A DNA stretch of 64,000 nt from Streptomyces sp. JH14 (GTDB lineage: Bacteria > Actinomycetota > Actinomycetes > Streptomycetales > Streptomycetaceae), in NCBI RefSeq assembly GCF_029428675.1, contig NZ_JAJNEL010000001.1, positions 4,216,001 to 4,280,000 of the forward strand, read 5' to 3'. The notes below the pieces were generated by a model, which saw only the letters and a list, made by a program, of their open reading frames with translations, was not told the DNA's origin and made no database searches. Below, piece after piece: positions 24,469-33,803 of the stretch; position 1 is the first letter of the stretch, and every line of letters begins with the position of its first letter. The position numbers and the translations under genes are program-made.

Positions 24469-25433
24469 ACGACGTACTCGACGTCGCCCTCCGGCTCATC
24501 ATCGTCTTCGCGGTGTTCATGGTCGTCCCCCTCGTCGTGGGCCAGACCGAGCACAAGGTGATGGCGCACATGCAGGGCCGCCTCGGCCCCATGTACGCGG
24601 GCGGCTTCCACGGCTGGGCCCAGCTCGTCGCCGACGGGGTGAAGTTCGCCCAGAAGGAAGACATCGTCCCGGCCGACGCCGACCGCCGCATCTTCCAGCT
24701 CGCACCCGCCGTCGCCCTCCTCCCGTACCTCCTCGTCCTCGTCGCCATCCCGATCGGTCCGAGCGAGGGCGCCGTCGGGCAGGTGGTCGACGCCGGCATC
24801 TTCTTCGTGCTCGCCGTCATGGGCGTCGGCGTGCTCGGCTCGCTGATGGCGGGCTGGGCATCGGCCAACAAGTTCTCCCTCCTCGGCGGGCTCCGCACCG
24901 CCGCCCAGCTCCTCGCGTACGAACTGCCGATGCTGCTCGCCGCCGCCTCCGTCGCGATGGCCGCCGGCACCGTCTCCCTCCCCGGCATCGTCAATGCCTT
25001 CGAGTGGTGGTGGCTGCCCTGGCAGATCGTCGGCGCCCTGGTCTTCTTCGTGGCCGGCCTCGCCGAGCTGCAACGCCCGCCGTTCGACATGCCGATCGCC
25101 GACTCGGAGATCATCTTCGGCGCGTACACCGAGTACACCGGTCTGCGCTTCGCCCTGTTCCTGCTCGCCGAGTACGCGGGCATCGTCGTCCTGTGCGGAC
25201 TGACCACCGTCCTCTTCCTCGGCGGCTGGCACGGACCGCTCGGCGCCGACGGACTCGGCTGGGTCTGGACGCTCCTCAAGACCGCGGTCCTCGCCTTCGT
25301 CATCATCTGGCTGCGGGTGAGCTATCCCCGCCTCCGCGAGGACCAGCTGCAGAAGCTCGCCTGGACCACGCTCATCCCGCTCGCTCTCGCGCAGATCGCG
25401 CTCACCGGCATCGTGAAGGTGGCGATCAGCTGA
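24465..25433 (+). CDS. nuoH: NADH-quinone oxidoreductase subunit H
   Basis: A 322-residue membrane subunit with about eight helices that joins the membrane arm to the quinone site. Family landmarks are EHKVMAHMQGRLGPMYAGGFHGWAQLVADGVKFAQKEDIVP, with the acidic and arginine residues near the quinone chamber, YELPMLLAAASVAMAAG, and LAELQRPPFDMPIADSEIIFGAYTEYTGLRFALFLLAEY, the most conserved loop. The GTG at 24465 follows GGAGG and overlaps the nuoC stop by 4 bases; the longer in-frame opening belongs to nuoC territory. The key loops are intact, so the quinone-side channel appears functional despite the missing NuoD. Confidence 0.93.
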   Translation: MNDVLDVALRLIIVFAVFMVVPLVVGQTEHKVMAHMQGRLGPMYAGGFHGWAQLVADGVKFAQKEDIVPADADRRIFQLAPAVALLPYLLVLVAIPIGPSEGAVGQVVDAGIFFVLAVMGVGVLGSLMAGWASANKFSLLGGLRTAAQLLAYELPMLLAAASVAMAAGTVSLPGIVNAFEWWWLPWQIVGALVFFVAGLAELQRPPFDMPIADSEIIFGAYTEYTGLRFALFLLAEYAGIVVLCGLTTVLFLGGWHGPLGADGLGWVWTLLKTAVLAFVIIWLRVSYPRLREDQLQKLAWTTLIPLALAQIALTGIVKVAIS

Positions 25434-26050
25434 TGTCTCCGATCCCCGGCTCCGGCCTGGCCAAGGGCCTGGCCGTCACCCTGCGGACGATGACGAAGAA
25501 GACGGTCACCGCGCAGTACCCGGACGTCCAGCCCGAACTTCCGCCGCGCTCCCGCGGCGTCATCGGGCTGTTCGAGGAGAACTGCACGGTCTGCATGCTC
25601 TGCGCCCGTGAGTGCCCCGACTGGTGCATCTACATCGACTCCCACAAGGAGACGGTGCCCGCCGCGGCCCCGGGCGGCCGCGAACGCAGCCGCAACGTCC
25701 TGGACCGCTTCGCGATCGACTTCTCGCTCTGCATGTACTGCGGCATCTGCATCGAGGTCTGTCCTTTCGACGCGCTGTTCTGGTCGCCGGAGTTCGAGTA
25801 CGCGGAGACGGACATCCACGACCTCACCCATGAGCGGGACAAGCTCCGCGAGTGGATGTGGACGGTGCCCGAACCGCCCGCGCTCGACCCGGGGGCGGAG
25901 GAGCCGAAGGAGATCGCCGCCGCCCGCAAGACGGCGGAGAAACTCGAAGCCCAGCGCGCCCAGGCGGCCCAGCAGGCAGAAGAGGCCCAGGACGCCCCGC
26001 AGACCCAGCAAGCAGCCCAGCCGGCCCAGGAAGAAAAGGGGGAGGAGTGA
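25433..26050 (+). CDS. nuoI: NADH-quinone oxidoreductase subunit I (2x 4Fe-4S)
   Basis: A 205-residue ferredoxin-like subunit carrying clusters N6a and N6b. The two binding motifs are C51-x2-C54-x2-C57-x3-C61 (ENCTVCMLCARECPDWC) and C100-x2-C103-x2-C106-x3-C110 (CMYCGICIEVCPFDAL), all present. Residues about 165-205 form a Gln/Ala/Glu-rich helical tail not found in standard NuoI. The start ATG shares one base with the nuoH stop (TGATG). Since NuoG, the usual donor to these clusters, is not encoded nearby, electrons may come from the main complex I input module or directly from a ferredoxin (inference). Confidence 0.93.
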   Translation: MSPIPGSGLAKGLAVTLRTMTKKTVTAQYPDVQPELPPRSRGVIGLFEENCTVCMLCARECPDWCIYIDSHKETVPAAAPGGRERSRNVLDRFAIDFSLCMYCGICIEVCPFDALFWSPEFEYAETDIHDLTHERDKLREWMWTVPEPPALDPGAEEPKEIAAARKTAEKLEAQRAQAAQQAEEAQDAPQTQQAAQPAQEEKGEE

Positions 26051-26628
26051 CCCCCGCAGTCACCGTGGCCACCGCAGCCACGACGGCCGCCACGGCCCAC
26101 CCCGGCTTCCTCTCCCCGACCGGTGTCGAGATCGCCTTCGTCCTGGTCGGCATCGCCACCCTCGGCGCGGCCCTCGTCACCGTCACGACCAAGCAGCTGG
26201 TGCACGCCGCCCTCTGGCTGGTCGTCGCGCTCGGTGGCCTCGCCGTCGAGTACCTCCTGCTCACCGCGGAGTTCATCGCCTGGGTGCAGGTACTGATCTA
26301 CGTCGGTTCCGTGGTCGTCCTCCTTCTCTTCGGGCTGATGCTCACCAAGGCCCCCATCGGCCGCTCCCCGGACGCCGACTCCGGCAACCGCTGGGTGGCT
26401 CTCGGCGTGGCGGTCGCCGCCGCGGCCGCGCTCGTCTGGGTCGTCGTGGACGCCTTCCGCGCCACCTGGATCGACCTGGACGGACCGGCCCAGGGCTCCA
26501 CCGAGGTCACCGGCGCGTTCCTCTTCCGGCACTGGGTCCTGCCCTTCGAAGCACTCTCCGTCCTGCTCCTCGCCGCCCTCGTCGGCGCGATCGTCCTGTC
26601 CCGCAAGCGCAGTAAGGAGCAGAGCTGA
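26047..26628 (+). CDS. nuoJ: NADH-quinone oxidoreductase subunit J
   Basis: A 193-residue membrane subunit with five helices. VEIAFVLVGIATLGAALVTVTTKQLVHAALWLVVALGGLAVEYLLL and EFIAWVQVLIYVGSVVVLLLFGLML form the conserved core, including the pi-bulge helix region that links quinone chemistry to proton pumping. The GTG at 26047 overlaps the nuoI stop by 4 bases and follows GGGGGAGGA. Helix five (ALSVLLLAALVGAIVLSRKR) is followed by a basic end. Its length is normal. Confidence 0.92.
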   Translation: MTPAVTVATAATTAATAHPGFLSPTGVEIAFVLVGIATLGAALVTVTTKQLVHAALWLVVALGGLAVEYLLLTAEFIAWVQVLIYVGSVVVLLLFGLMLTKAPIGRSPDADSGNRWVALGVAVAAAAALVWVVVDAFRATWIDLDGPAQGSTEVTGAFLFRHWVLPFEALSVLLLAALVGAIVLSRKRSKEQS

Positions 26629-27035
26629 TGCACCTCGCCTATCCCGCCGTGCTCGCCGCCCTCCTCTTCTGCACCGGGCTGTACGGAGTCCTCGCCCGCC
26701 GCAACGCGATCCTGGTCCTGATGTCCGTCGAGCTGATGCTCAACGCCGTCAACCTCAACCTGGTCGCCTTCGACGTCTGGCTCCGCGACGCCCTGCACTC
26801 CGGCCAGGCCCTCACCCTCTTCACCATCGCCATCGCGGCGGCGGAGACCGGCATCGGCCTGGCAATCGTTCTCGCCGTCTACCGCAACCGCGGCAGCTCG
26901 GCCGTCGACCGCCTCCGCGACACCGCCGAGACCGACGCCGCCGAAGAGCTCCCCGGCGACGGGCCCGACACCGGCACCGAAGACCAGGCCACTGCTCCGG
27001 CAGGGAAGGCAAAGAAGGCAGAGGCCACCGCGTGA
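26628..27035 (+). CDS. nuoK: NADH-quinone oxidoreductase subunit K
   Basis: A 135-residue subunit, with three helices in the first 95 residues. LARRNAILVLMSVELMLNAVNLNLVAF contains the conserved membrane glutamate of helix two, and AAAETGIGLAIVLAVYRNRGS the second conserved glutamate of helix three; both take part in proton transfer. The remaining 40 residues are an acidic then Ala/Lys-rich cytoplasmic tail, unusual for NuoK, which normally ends after helix three. The start overlaps the nuoJ stop by one base. Confidence 0.92.
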   Translation: MHLAYPAVLAALLFCTGLYGVLARRNAILVLMSVELMLNAVNLNLVAFDVWLRDALHSGQALTLFTIAIAAAETGIGLAIVLAVYRNRGSSAVDRLRDTAETDAAEELPGDGPDTGTEDQATAPAGKAKKAEATA

Positions 27036-29032
27036 CCACCACGACCCTCGCCGTCCTCGTTCCCCTCCTTCCGTTCCTCGGCGCCGCAGCCGGTCTGCTA
27101 CTCGGCCGTACCGCCCCCGGCTACGTGCGCCCCCTCGCCGTCCTCCCCACGCTCGTCGCAGCCGCACTCGCCGTCGTCGTCGCCGCACGCCAGGGCGGTG
27201 GACCAGCCATCGACGCCGCGACCCGGCTCACCCCCACCGGCTCCGTCCCGGTCGACCTCGCCCTGCACCTCGACGGCTTCGCCGTCCTCGTCGCCGTCCT
27301 GGTCGGACTCGTCGCGACCTGCGTGCAGATCTACTCGACCGCCTACCTGCGCGACGACCCCCGCTACCCCTCGTACGCGGCCCTCGTCTCCCTCTTCACC
27401 GCCGCGATGCTTCTCGTCGTCTACTCCGGCGACCTGATGGTGCTGATGGTCGGCTGGGAAGTCATGGGCATCTGCTCGTACTTCCTCGTCGGCCACTACT
27501 GGGAGACGCCCGAAGCACGCGCCGCCTCCCTCAAGGCCTTCCTGGTCACCAAGCTCGGCGACGTCCCCTTCCTGATCGGGCTGTTCGCGCTCGCCGCCGA
27601 CACCGGCACCTTCCGGATCACCGGCATCCTCGGCGCCGTCGCCAACGGCGGCCTGGACCACCCCACCGTCATCGCCCTGCTGCTCCTCGCGGGTGTCGCC
27701 GGCAAGTCCGCACAGTTCCCGCTCCACACCTGGCTGCCCGACGCGATGGCCGGCCCGACCCCCGTCTCCGCGCTGATCCACGCGGCGACGATGGTCGCCG
27801 CCGGTATCTACTTCGTGGCCCGGCTCCTGCCCGTCTTCGCCGAGTCCGGCGCCGCCCTCGTCGTCCTCGCCGTGATGGCGGCGGTCACGATGATCGGCTC
27901 GGGACTGGCAGCGCTCGCCCAGGACGACATCAAGCGCGTCCTCGCCTACTCGACGATCGGCCAGCTCGGCTACATGTCCGGGGCACTGGCCGTCGGCGAC
28001 CGCGGGGCCGCCGTCTTCCACCTCCTTTCGCACGGTGCGTTCAAGGCCGTTCTCTTCCTCGCGGCCGGCGTCGTCATCCACGCCGCCGGAACCAACTCCC
28101 TGTCCGCCATGTCACGCATGGGCGGACTGGGGAAGCGCATCCCGGACGCCTACTGGACGATGACCGTCGCCCTCCTCGCCCTTGCCGCCATCCCGCCGTT
28201 CGCCGGCTTCTTCTCCAAGGAAGCCGTCCTCGTCGCCGCCGAACACACCGCACTCGGGGAACGGCACGTCGCCCCGGCCGCCGCCGGCTGGACCGTCCTC
28301 GTCGCCGGTCTGCTCGCCGCCGTCCTCACCGCCGCGTACGCCACCCGCCTCTGGCTCCTCGCCTTCCGCGGCCGCGGTGCCGAGGCCCCCGACCACGGCA
28401 GGCAGCCCGTCGCGATGACCGCCGTGCTGTGGGTCCTCGCCGTCCCCACCATCGGCTTCGGACTGACCGTCGGCGTGATCACCGACTGGTTCGACGGCCA
28501 CAGCCTCACCCCGTCCGTGACCACCGCCGTCCTCTCCACGGGCGTCGCCCTAGTCGGCGGCCTGGTCACCTACGGAGCCTGGCGCCACACCACGGCCCTC
28601 GCCGGCCGCATCTCCGTCGGCGCCGTCATCGCCCACCCCGACGCCGAACCCGCACTCGTCGAGGCCGAGGCCATGACCCACCACACCGCCGGCTACGGCG
28701 ACACCCCGGGTACCCCAGACCCGGCCGACCCGGGCCGTCTGCTGCTCGGCCCGCTGCACCGCCACGCCGCCACCGGTTTCCACCTGGACGCCCTCTACGC
28801 GAAGGTGTTCGTCCGCCCCGTCCGGGCCGCGGCGAGCCTCGTCCGCTTCCTGGACCGCGAGGTCGTCGACACCTACGTACGCGGCTCCGGCACCGGCGCA
28901 CGCTGGCTCGGCACCGCCGTCCGACGTGCCCAGACCGGCAATGTGCAGACCTACCTCAGCGCACTGCTCGCCGGTTCCCTTGTCCTGGCGATCGCCGCCG
29001 TCGTTTTTGCCAACGTCAACGCCGGGTCGTGA
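27032..29032 (+). CDS. nuoL: NADH-quinone oxidoreductase subunit L
   Basis: A 666-residue antiporter-like subunit with about sixteen helices including the long lateral helix at the C-terminus. The conserved glutamate lies in MVLMVGWEVMGICSYFLVG, and the pumping lysine in LAGVAGKSAQFPLHTWLPDAMAGPTPVSALIHAATMVAAG. A second lysine site is in DDIKRVLAYSTIGQLGYM. The GTG start overlaps nuoK by 4 bases. Residues about 535-585 carry an Asp/Pro-rich cytosolic insertion before the lateral helix. All charged residues expected for proton translocation are present. Confidence 0.93.
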   Translation: MTTTTLAVLVPLLPFLGAAAGLLLGRTAPGYVRPLAVLPTLVAAALAVVVAARQGGGPAIDAATRLTPTGSVPVDLALHLDGFAVLVAVLVGLVATCVQIYSTAYLRDDPRYPSYAALVSLFTAAMLLVVYSGDLMVLMVGWEVMGICSYFLVGHYWETPEARAASLKAFLVTKLGDVPFLIGLFALAADTGTFRITGILGAVANGGLDHPTVIALLLLAGVAGKSAQFPLHTWLPDAMAGPTPVSALIHAATMVAAGIYFVARLLPVFAESGAALVVLAVMAAVTMIGSGLAALAQDDIKRVLAYSTIGQLGYMSGALAVGDRGAAVFHLLSHGAFKAVLFLAAGVVIHAAGTNSLSAMSRMGGLGKRIPDAYWTMTVALLALAAIPPFAGFFSKEAVLVAAEHTALGERHVAPAAAGWTVLVAGLLAAVLTAAYATRLWLLAFRGRGAEAPDHGRQPVAMTAVLWVLAVPTIGFGLTVGVITDWFDGHSLTPSVTTAVLSTGVALVGGLVTYGAWRHTTALAGRISVGAVIAHPDAEPALVEAEAMTHHTAGYGDTPGTPDPADPGRLLLGPLHRHAATGFHLDALYAKVFVRPVRAAASLVRFLDREVVDTYVRGSGTGARWLGTAVRRAQTGNVQTYLSALLAGSLVLAIAAVVFANVNAGS

Positions 29033-29035
29033 GCC

Positions 29036-30610
29036 GTGATCGATATCAGCGAATCCGTGATGCAGTTCCTTCTCGCGTTCATCGTCGTCGCCCCGCTCGT
29101 CGGAGCTGTCGCCGCCCTTTTGCCGGCCCCGCCCGGACTGAAGGGAAAGAGCCCCGACCAGGCCGTGCTCCGCCACGGCGTCACCGCCACCGGTGCGATC
29201 CTCGTCGCCGCGATCGTGCTGGCCCTCGGCTTCGACCACGACCACCCGTCGAAGATGCAGGCCACCACCGACATCAGCTGGATTCCGGCGCTCGACGTCC
29301 GCATCCACCTCGGCATCGACGGCATCTCGCTCCCCCTTCTCGTGCTGACCGCGCTGCTGACCTTCCTCTGCGCGGTCTACAGCTACGTCAAAATGCCCGA
29401 CGGCCCCTCCCCTAAGGCCTTCGTCGCACTCCTTCTCGTCCTCGAGTCCGGCACCCTCGCCACCTTCGCCGTCCTCGACCTGCTGCTGTTCTTCCTGGCG
29501 TTCGAGATGGTCCTCATCCCGATGTACTTCCTCATCGCCCGCTGGGGTGGCGCACAGAGGCAGGCCGCCGCCTGGAAATTCATCCTCTACACACTGCTCG
29601 GCTCCGTGATCATGCTGCTGGGTCTGCTCCTCATCGGGCTGAACAGCGGCACCTTCGACATGGTGGCACTCGCCACTGACAACGGCCGCGGGCTCACCTC
29701 GTCCGTGCAGGTCATCGCCGTTCTCGCGATCGGCGTCGGACTCGCCGTCAAGACCCCGATGTGGCCGCTTCACAGCTGGCTGCCCGACGCCCACACCGCA
29801 GCGCCCACCGTCGGTTCGGTGCTTCTCGCGGGTGTCCTGCTCAAGATGGGCACCTACGGATTCGTCCGCATCCTGCTCCCCGTCACCCCCGACGGAATGC
29901 ACACCTTCGCGCCGTACCTCGCCGCCTTCGCCGTCGCCGGGATCATCTACGGATCCCTCGCCTGCCTGGCGCTGGCCCGCCCCGGTTCCAAGGGCGACCT
30001 GAAGCGCCTGATCGCGTACTCCTCCGTCGGCCACATGGGCTTCGTCCTGCTCGGCATCGCGACCATGACCCCCACCGGCGTCAACGGCGCCCTCTTCGCC
30101 AACATCGCCCACGGCCTCATCACCGGCCTGCTGTTCTTCCTGGTCGGAGCAGTCAAGGACCGGTACGGCACCGCCGACCTCGACACTCTCTCCGGCGCCA
30201 CCGGAGCCGCGCTCTACGGCCGGGCCCCCCGCCTCGGCGGCCTCCTTGCCTTCGCCGCCGTCGCCTCGCTCGGCCTGCCCGGCCTCGCCGGATTCTGGGG
30301 CGAGATGCTCACCCTGTTCGGCGCCTTCGACCCGGCCCAGGGCCTCAGCCGCCCCGCCTTCCTCACCTTCATGTCGATCGGGGCGTTCGGCACCCTGCTC
30401 ACCGCCGCGTACATGCTCATCCTCGTCCGCCGCGTCTGCATGGGCGACAAGCGCGAGGAACCGCACCCGATCCCGGACATCCAGCCGTACGAATTCGCCG
30501 CCTGGACCCCGCTCGCCGCCCTCACCGTCCTCGCCGGCCTCTGGCCCGCCGCCCTCCTCGGCCTCACCGACCCGGCCGTGCAGAAGCTCCTCGCAGGAGG
30601 CAAGTCGTGA
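29036..30610 (+). CDS. nuoM: NADH-quinone oxidoreductase subunit M
   Basis: A 524-residue antiporter-like subunit with about fourteen helices. The key glutamate is in LLLFFLAFEMVLIPMYFLIARWGG, and the lysines are in VGLAVKTPMWPLHSWLPDAHTAAPTVGSVLLAGVLLKMGTYG and GDLKRLIAYSSVGHMGFVLLG. The GTG at 29036 lies three bases after the nuoL stop. It pumps one proton per cycle in standard complex I models. Its sequence departs from NuoL mainly in the amphipathic loops and lacks the lateral helix. Confidence 0.93.
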   Translation: MIDISESVMQFLLAFIVVAPLVGAVAALLPAPPGLKGKSPDQAVLRHGVTATGAILVAAIVLALGFDHDHPSKMQATTDISWIPALDVRIHLGIDGISLPLLVLTALLTFLCAVYSYVKMPDGPSPKAFVALLLVLESGTLATFAVLDLLLFFLAFEMVLIPMYFLIARWGGAQRQAAAWKFILYTLLGSVIMLLGLLLIGLNSGTFDMVALATDNGRGLTSSVQVIAVLAIGVGLAVKTPMWPLHSWLPDAHTAAPTVGSVLLAGVLLKMGTYGFVRILLPVTPDGMHTFAPYLAAFAVAGIIYGSLACLALARPGSKGDLKRLIAYSSVGHMGFVLLGIATMTPTGVNGALFANIAHGLITGLLFFLVGAVKDRYGTADLDTLSGATGAALYGRAPRLGGLLAFAAVASLGLPGLAGFWGEMLTLFGAFDPAQGLSRPAFLTFMSIGAFGTLLTAAYMLILVRRVCMGDKREEPHPIPDIQPYEFAAWTPLAALTVLAGLWPAALLGLTDPAVQKLLAGGKS

Positions 30611-32166
30611 CCATCGCGGCCGACAGCACCACCAGCCTCGTCCAGTCCGTCGACTGGCTCGCCATCGCACCCCCCGTGGTCGTCGCGACGGTCGCCCTGG
30701 CCATCCTGGTCGCCGACCTGTTCCTCCCCGAGGAACGCAAGCCGCTGCTCGGCTGGGCGACCATCGCCGGACTCGTCGCCTCCCTCGCCCTCCTCGTCCC
30801 GCTGCGCGACGGCAACCACGCCACTTTCTGCCTCACCACAGCGACCGGCGCCGACCAGGCCTGCAGCTACACCGCCGACCACTTCGCCCTGATCATCCAG
30901 GTCCTGGTCCTCGGCGGCGCCCTGCTCACCGCGCTCCTCTCCTTCGGCGACACCCGCCGGCTCCCCGCGGGCGAGTTCTGGTTCCTGCTGCTGTCGTCCG
31001 CAGCCGGGGCCGCGCTCCTGCCCGCCGCCCGCGACCTCGCCACCCTCGTCGTCGCCCTCGAAGTCGCCTCCCTGCCGGCCTTCGCACTCGTCGGCATCAA
31101 GCGCGACGACCGGCGCTCCTCGGAAGCGGCCCTCAAGTTCTTCCTGTCCTCCGTCGTCGCCACCGCCGTCATGCTCCTCGGCGTCAGCTTCGTCTACGCG
31201 ACCACCGGCACCCTCCACCTCACGGAGCTCGCCACCCGCCTCGACGACGTCGCCGGCCCGCTCGCCACCCTCGCCATGACCGGCGTCGCGCTCACCCTCG
31301 TCGGCTTCGCCTTCAAGACCGCCGCGGCACCCTTCCACTTCTGGGTCCCCGACACCTACGTCGGCGCCCCCCTGCCGGTCGCCGCCTACCTCTCGGTCGT
31401 CGGCAAGGCAGTCGGCTTCTCCGGCCTCATCCTCGTCACCGTGATCGGCTTCCCGTCGTACGCCGACGTCTGGGGACCCGCCCTCGCCGTCGTCGCCGCA
31501 CTCACCATGACCATCGGGAACGTCGCCGCCCTGCGCCAGACGGCCACCCGCGCACGCAGCGCCGTACGCCTGCTCGCCTGGTCGTCCGTCGCCCAGGCCG
31601 GCTACCTCCTCGTACCGATCGCCTCCGCCGCCTACACCGGCGACGAGCAGATCGGCTCCACCGTCGCGTACGCCCTGATGTACGGCGTCGTGAACCTCGG
31701 CGCCTTCGCGGTGGCCGCCCTCGTCGCCCGGACGAAGCCGGACAACCGTCTCTCCGACTACCGCGGCCTCTACGCCACCCGCCCCCTCGCCGCCCTCGCC
31801 ATGGGCTTCTTCCTGCTCTGCCTGGCCGGCCTCCCGCCGGGCATCATCGGCCTCTTCGCCAAGGTCACGGTCTTCTCCTCGGCGGTGGACGCCGGACTCG
31901 GCTGGCTCGCCGTCGTCATGGCCGTGAACGTCGTGATCGCGCTGTACTACTACCTGCAGTGGACGGCGGCGCTGTTCCGCGGACCGGGGGAGCCCGAGGA
32001 GGCGGCGGCCCTGGCCGGCGCGGCGGGTCCGGCCCGGACCCTGAGCGTCCCCATGGCGGCGCCGGTGTCCCTCACCGCCGCGATCGCGCTCACCGCCGCC
32101 GTCGGCATCGTGCTCTCCGGCGCCCCGCAGCTGGTGCTCAGGTTCGCCGGAGTCACCCTCTTCTGA
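30607..32166 (+). CDS. nuoN: NADH-quinone oxidoreductase subunit N
   Basis: A 519-residue antiporter-like subunit and the last gene of the operon. The catalytic glutamate is in LATLVVALEVASLPAFALVGIKRDDRRSSEAALKFFLSSV, and the lysine in VGFAFKTAAAPFHFWVPDTYVGAPLPVAAYLSVVGKAVGF. The GTG at 30607 overlaps the nuoM stop by 4 bases (GTGA) and follows GCAGGAGGCAAGTC. The in-frame upstream sequence is nuoM coding in another frame. A spacer of 107 bases with no gene separates it from mscL. Confidence 0.93.
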   Translation: MTIAADSTTSLVQSVDWLAIAPPVVVATVALAILVADLFLPEERKPLLGWATIAGLVASLALLVPLRDGNHATFCLTTATGADQACSYTADHFALIIQVLVLGGALLTALLSFGDTRRLPAGEFWFLLLSSAAGAALLPAARDLATLVVALEVASLPAFALVGIKRDDRRSSEAALKFFLSSVVATAVMLLGVSFVYATTGTLHLTELATRLDDVAGPLATLAMTGVALTLVGFAFKTAAAPFHFWVPDTYVGAPLPVAAYLSVVGKAVGFSGLILVTVIGFPSYADVWGPALAVVAALTMTIGNVAALRQTATRARSAVRLLAWSSVAQAGYLLVPIASAAYTGDEQIGSTVAYALMYGVVNLGAFAVAALVARTKPDNRLSDYRGLYATRPLAALAMGFFLLCLAGLPPGIIGLFAKVTVFSSAVDAGLGWLAVVMAVNVVIALYYYLQWTAALFRGPGEPEEAAALAGAAGPARTLSVPMAAPVSLTAAIALTAAVGIVLSGAPQLVLRFAGVTLF

Positions 32167-32273
32167 CCGCGCCGCCGGCCACGCCCAAGATCCGTTTGCC
32201 CCGGGCGTGCCCCACAGGGCAGGGTCGTGCCCGCACGTCACGCATACGTACACACAGAAGAGGAGCCAGGGCA

Positions 32274-32735
32274 GTGCTGAACGGGTTCAAGGACTTCATC
32301 CTGCGCGGAAACGTCATCTCCATGGCTGTCGGACTCGCCGTCGGAGCCGCGTTCACCGCAGTCGTCGCCGGATTCAGCACCGCCTTCATCACACCGCTGA
32401 TCGGGCTCGCCACCGGATCCGTCGGCGACTTCAGCGCCGCACAGTTCTCCGTCGAAGGCGCCATCTTCCCGTACGGGAAGTTCCTCGCGGCCGCCATCGC
32501 CTTCCTGATCACCGCCGCGGTGCTCTACTTCTGCGTCGTCGTCCCGATGACCAAGGTCCAGAACCGCTTCACGGCCGGCAAGGACCAGAAGGTCGACATC
32601 AAGGCCGCCCTGCGCGACTGCCCGCGCTGCTACACGGAGATCCCGGCCATCGCCTCCCGCTGCGCCCACTGCACCAGTGAGATCGAGCCCGACCCCCAGG
32701 CACTCGCGCTCGCCGGCATCCCCGCCCAGCGCTGA
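32274..32735 (+). CDS. mscL: Large-conductance mechanosensitive channel with zinc-ribbon-like tail
   Basis: A 153-residue protein. FKDFILRGNVISMAVGLAVGAAFTAVVAGFSTAFITPLIGL is the amphipathic N-helix and first membrane helix lining the pore. FPYGKFLAAAIAFLITAAVLYFCVVVP is the second helix. The channel opens under membrane tension to release solutes in osmotic down-shock. The C-terminus carries CPRCYTEIPAIASRCAHC, two CxxC pairs that could bind zinc, replacing the helical bundle tail of the E. coli protein; this tail is common in actinobacteria. The GTG at 32274 follows AGGAG by nine bases. Confidence 0.92.
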   Translation: MLNGFKDFILRGNVISMAVGLAVGAAFTAVVAGFSTAFITPLIGLATGSVGDFSAAQFSVEGAIFPYGKFLAAAIAFLITAAVLYFCVVVPMTKVQNRFTAGKDQKVDIKAALRDCPRCYTEIPAIASRCAHCTSEIEPDPQALALAGIPAQR

Positions 32736-32939
32736 CCGAACCGGTCCTTCCACCCGTACGGCCCAGTGCCTGCTCCGGCCCGCGAAGCCGGACAGGCCGC
32801 CGTACAAGGCCTGCCCCCGGCTGCGCGCACAAGGGAACTAGCGCTCCTCGCCTGGCGTTGACCAGTACAGGAGGCTCCACTGGGGAGTGGAGCATCACCA
32901 GCAAAGGGTTCCCCTGCTGCACCACTTGGAGGGCGTACC

Positions 32940-33803
32940 GTGCACCGCCGGCACAACGGGCTGAGAACCGCCGTACTCCTCGGGGGACTTTCAGCACTCA
33001 TCATCGTCATCGGCAGCTTCTTCGGGCGCACCGGCCTGATCGTCGCCGTGCTCGTGGCACTCGGTACGAACGCCTACGCGTACTGGAACAGCGACAAGAT
33101 GGCGCTGAGAGCCATGCGCGCCCGCCCGGTCAGCGAATTCGAGGCGCCGCACCTCTACCGCATCGTCCGCGAGCTCTCCACCGCGGCCCGACAGCCCATG
33201 CCGCGGCTCTACATCTCCCCGACCCCGGCACCCAACGCCTTCGCCACCGGACGCAACCCCCGCAACGCCGCGGTGTGCTGCACCGAAGGCATCCTGCAGA
33301 TCCTGGACGAACGCGAACTGCGCGGTGTCCTCGGCCACGAGCTCAGCCATGTCTACAACCGCGACATCCTGATCGCCTCGGTGGCCGGAGCGCTCGCCTC
33401 CGTCGTCATGTTCCTGGTGAACTTCGCCTGGCTGATCCCGGTGGGCCGGTCCAACGACGACGAAGGCCCCGGCATCCTCGGCATGCTGCTGATCATGATC
33501 CTGGGCCCCCTCGCCGCCACCGTCATCCAACTCGCCGTCAGCCGCTCCCGCGAATACGAGGCAGACGCCTCGGGCGCGCAGCTGACGGGCGACCCACTGG
33601 CCCTCGCCAGCGCCCTGCGCAAACTCGACGCCGGAACGCAGCAGCTCCCCCTGCCGCCCGAACCGAAGATCGAAACCGCGAGCCACATGATGATCGCGAA
33701 CCCGTTCCGCCGCGGCCAGGGCCTGTCGAGAATGTTCGCCACACACCCGCCGATGGCGGAGCGCATCGCCCGACTCGAGCAGATGGCAGGTCGTCGCCCA
33801 TGA
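32940..33803 (+). CDS. htpX: Membrane zinc metalloprotease HtpX
   Basis: A 287-residue M48 peptidase. Two helices at the N-terminus (LRTAVLLGGLSALIIVIGSFFG; LIVAVLVALGTNAYAYW) precede the catalytic domain. The zinc site HELSH is at residues 133-137, and the third ligand is in SREYEADASGAQL. Further membrane helices lie between (ASVAGALASVVMFLVNFAWLI). HtpX degrades damaged membrane proteins at the cytosolic face in concert with FtsH. The GTG at 32940 is preceded by GGAGG. The stop overlaps the next gene's ATG by 4 bases. The upstream 200 bases hold no gene. Confidence 0.92.
   Translation: MHRRHNGLRTAVLLGGLSALIIVIGSFFGRTGLIVAVLVALGTNAYAYWNSDKMALRAMRARPVSEFEAPHLYRIVRELSTAARQPMPRLYISPTPAPNAFATGRNPRNAAVCCTEGILQILDERELRGVLGHELSHVYNRDILIASVAGALASVVMFLVNFAWLIPVGRSNDDEGPGILGMLLIMILGPLAATVIQLAVSRSREYEADASGAQLTGDPLALASALRKLDAGTQQLPLPPEPKIETASHMMIANPFRRGQGLSRMFATHPPMAERIARLEQMAGRRP

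Noticed and set aside
28550..32253. Minus-strand open frames of about 700 codons opposite nuoL, nuoM and nuoN
   Set aside because: They are rich in Glu/Gly/Asp/Arg, the composition of antisense frames, and the plus strand encodes well conserved complex I subunits.
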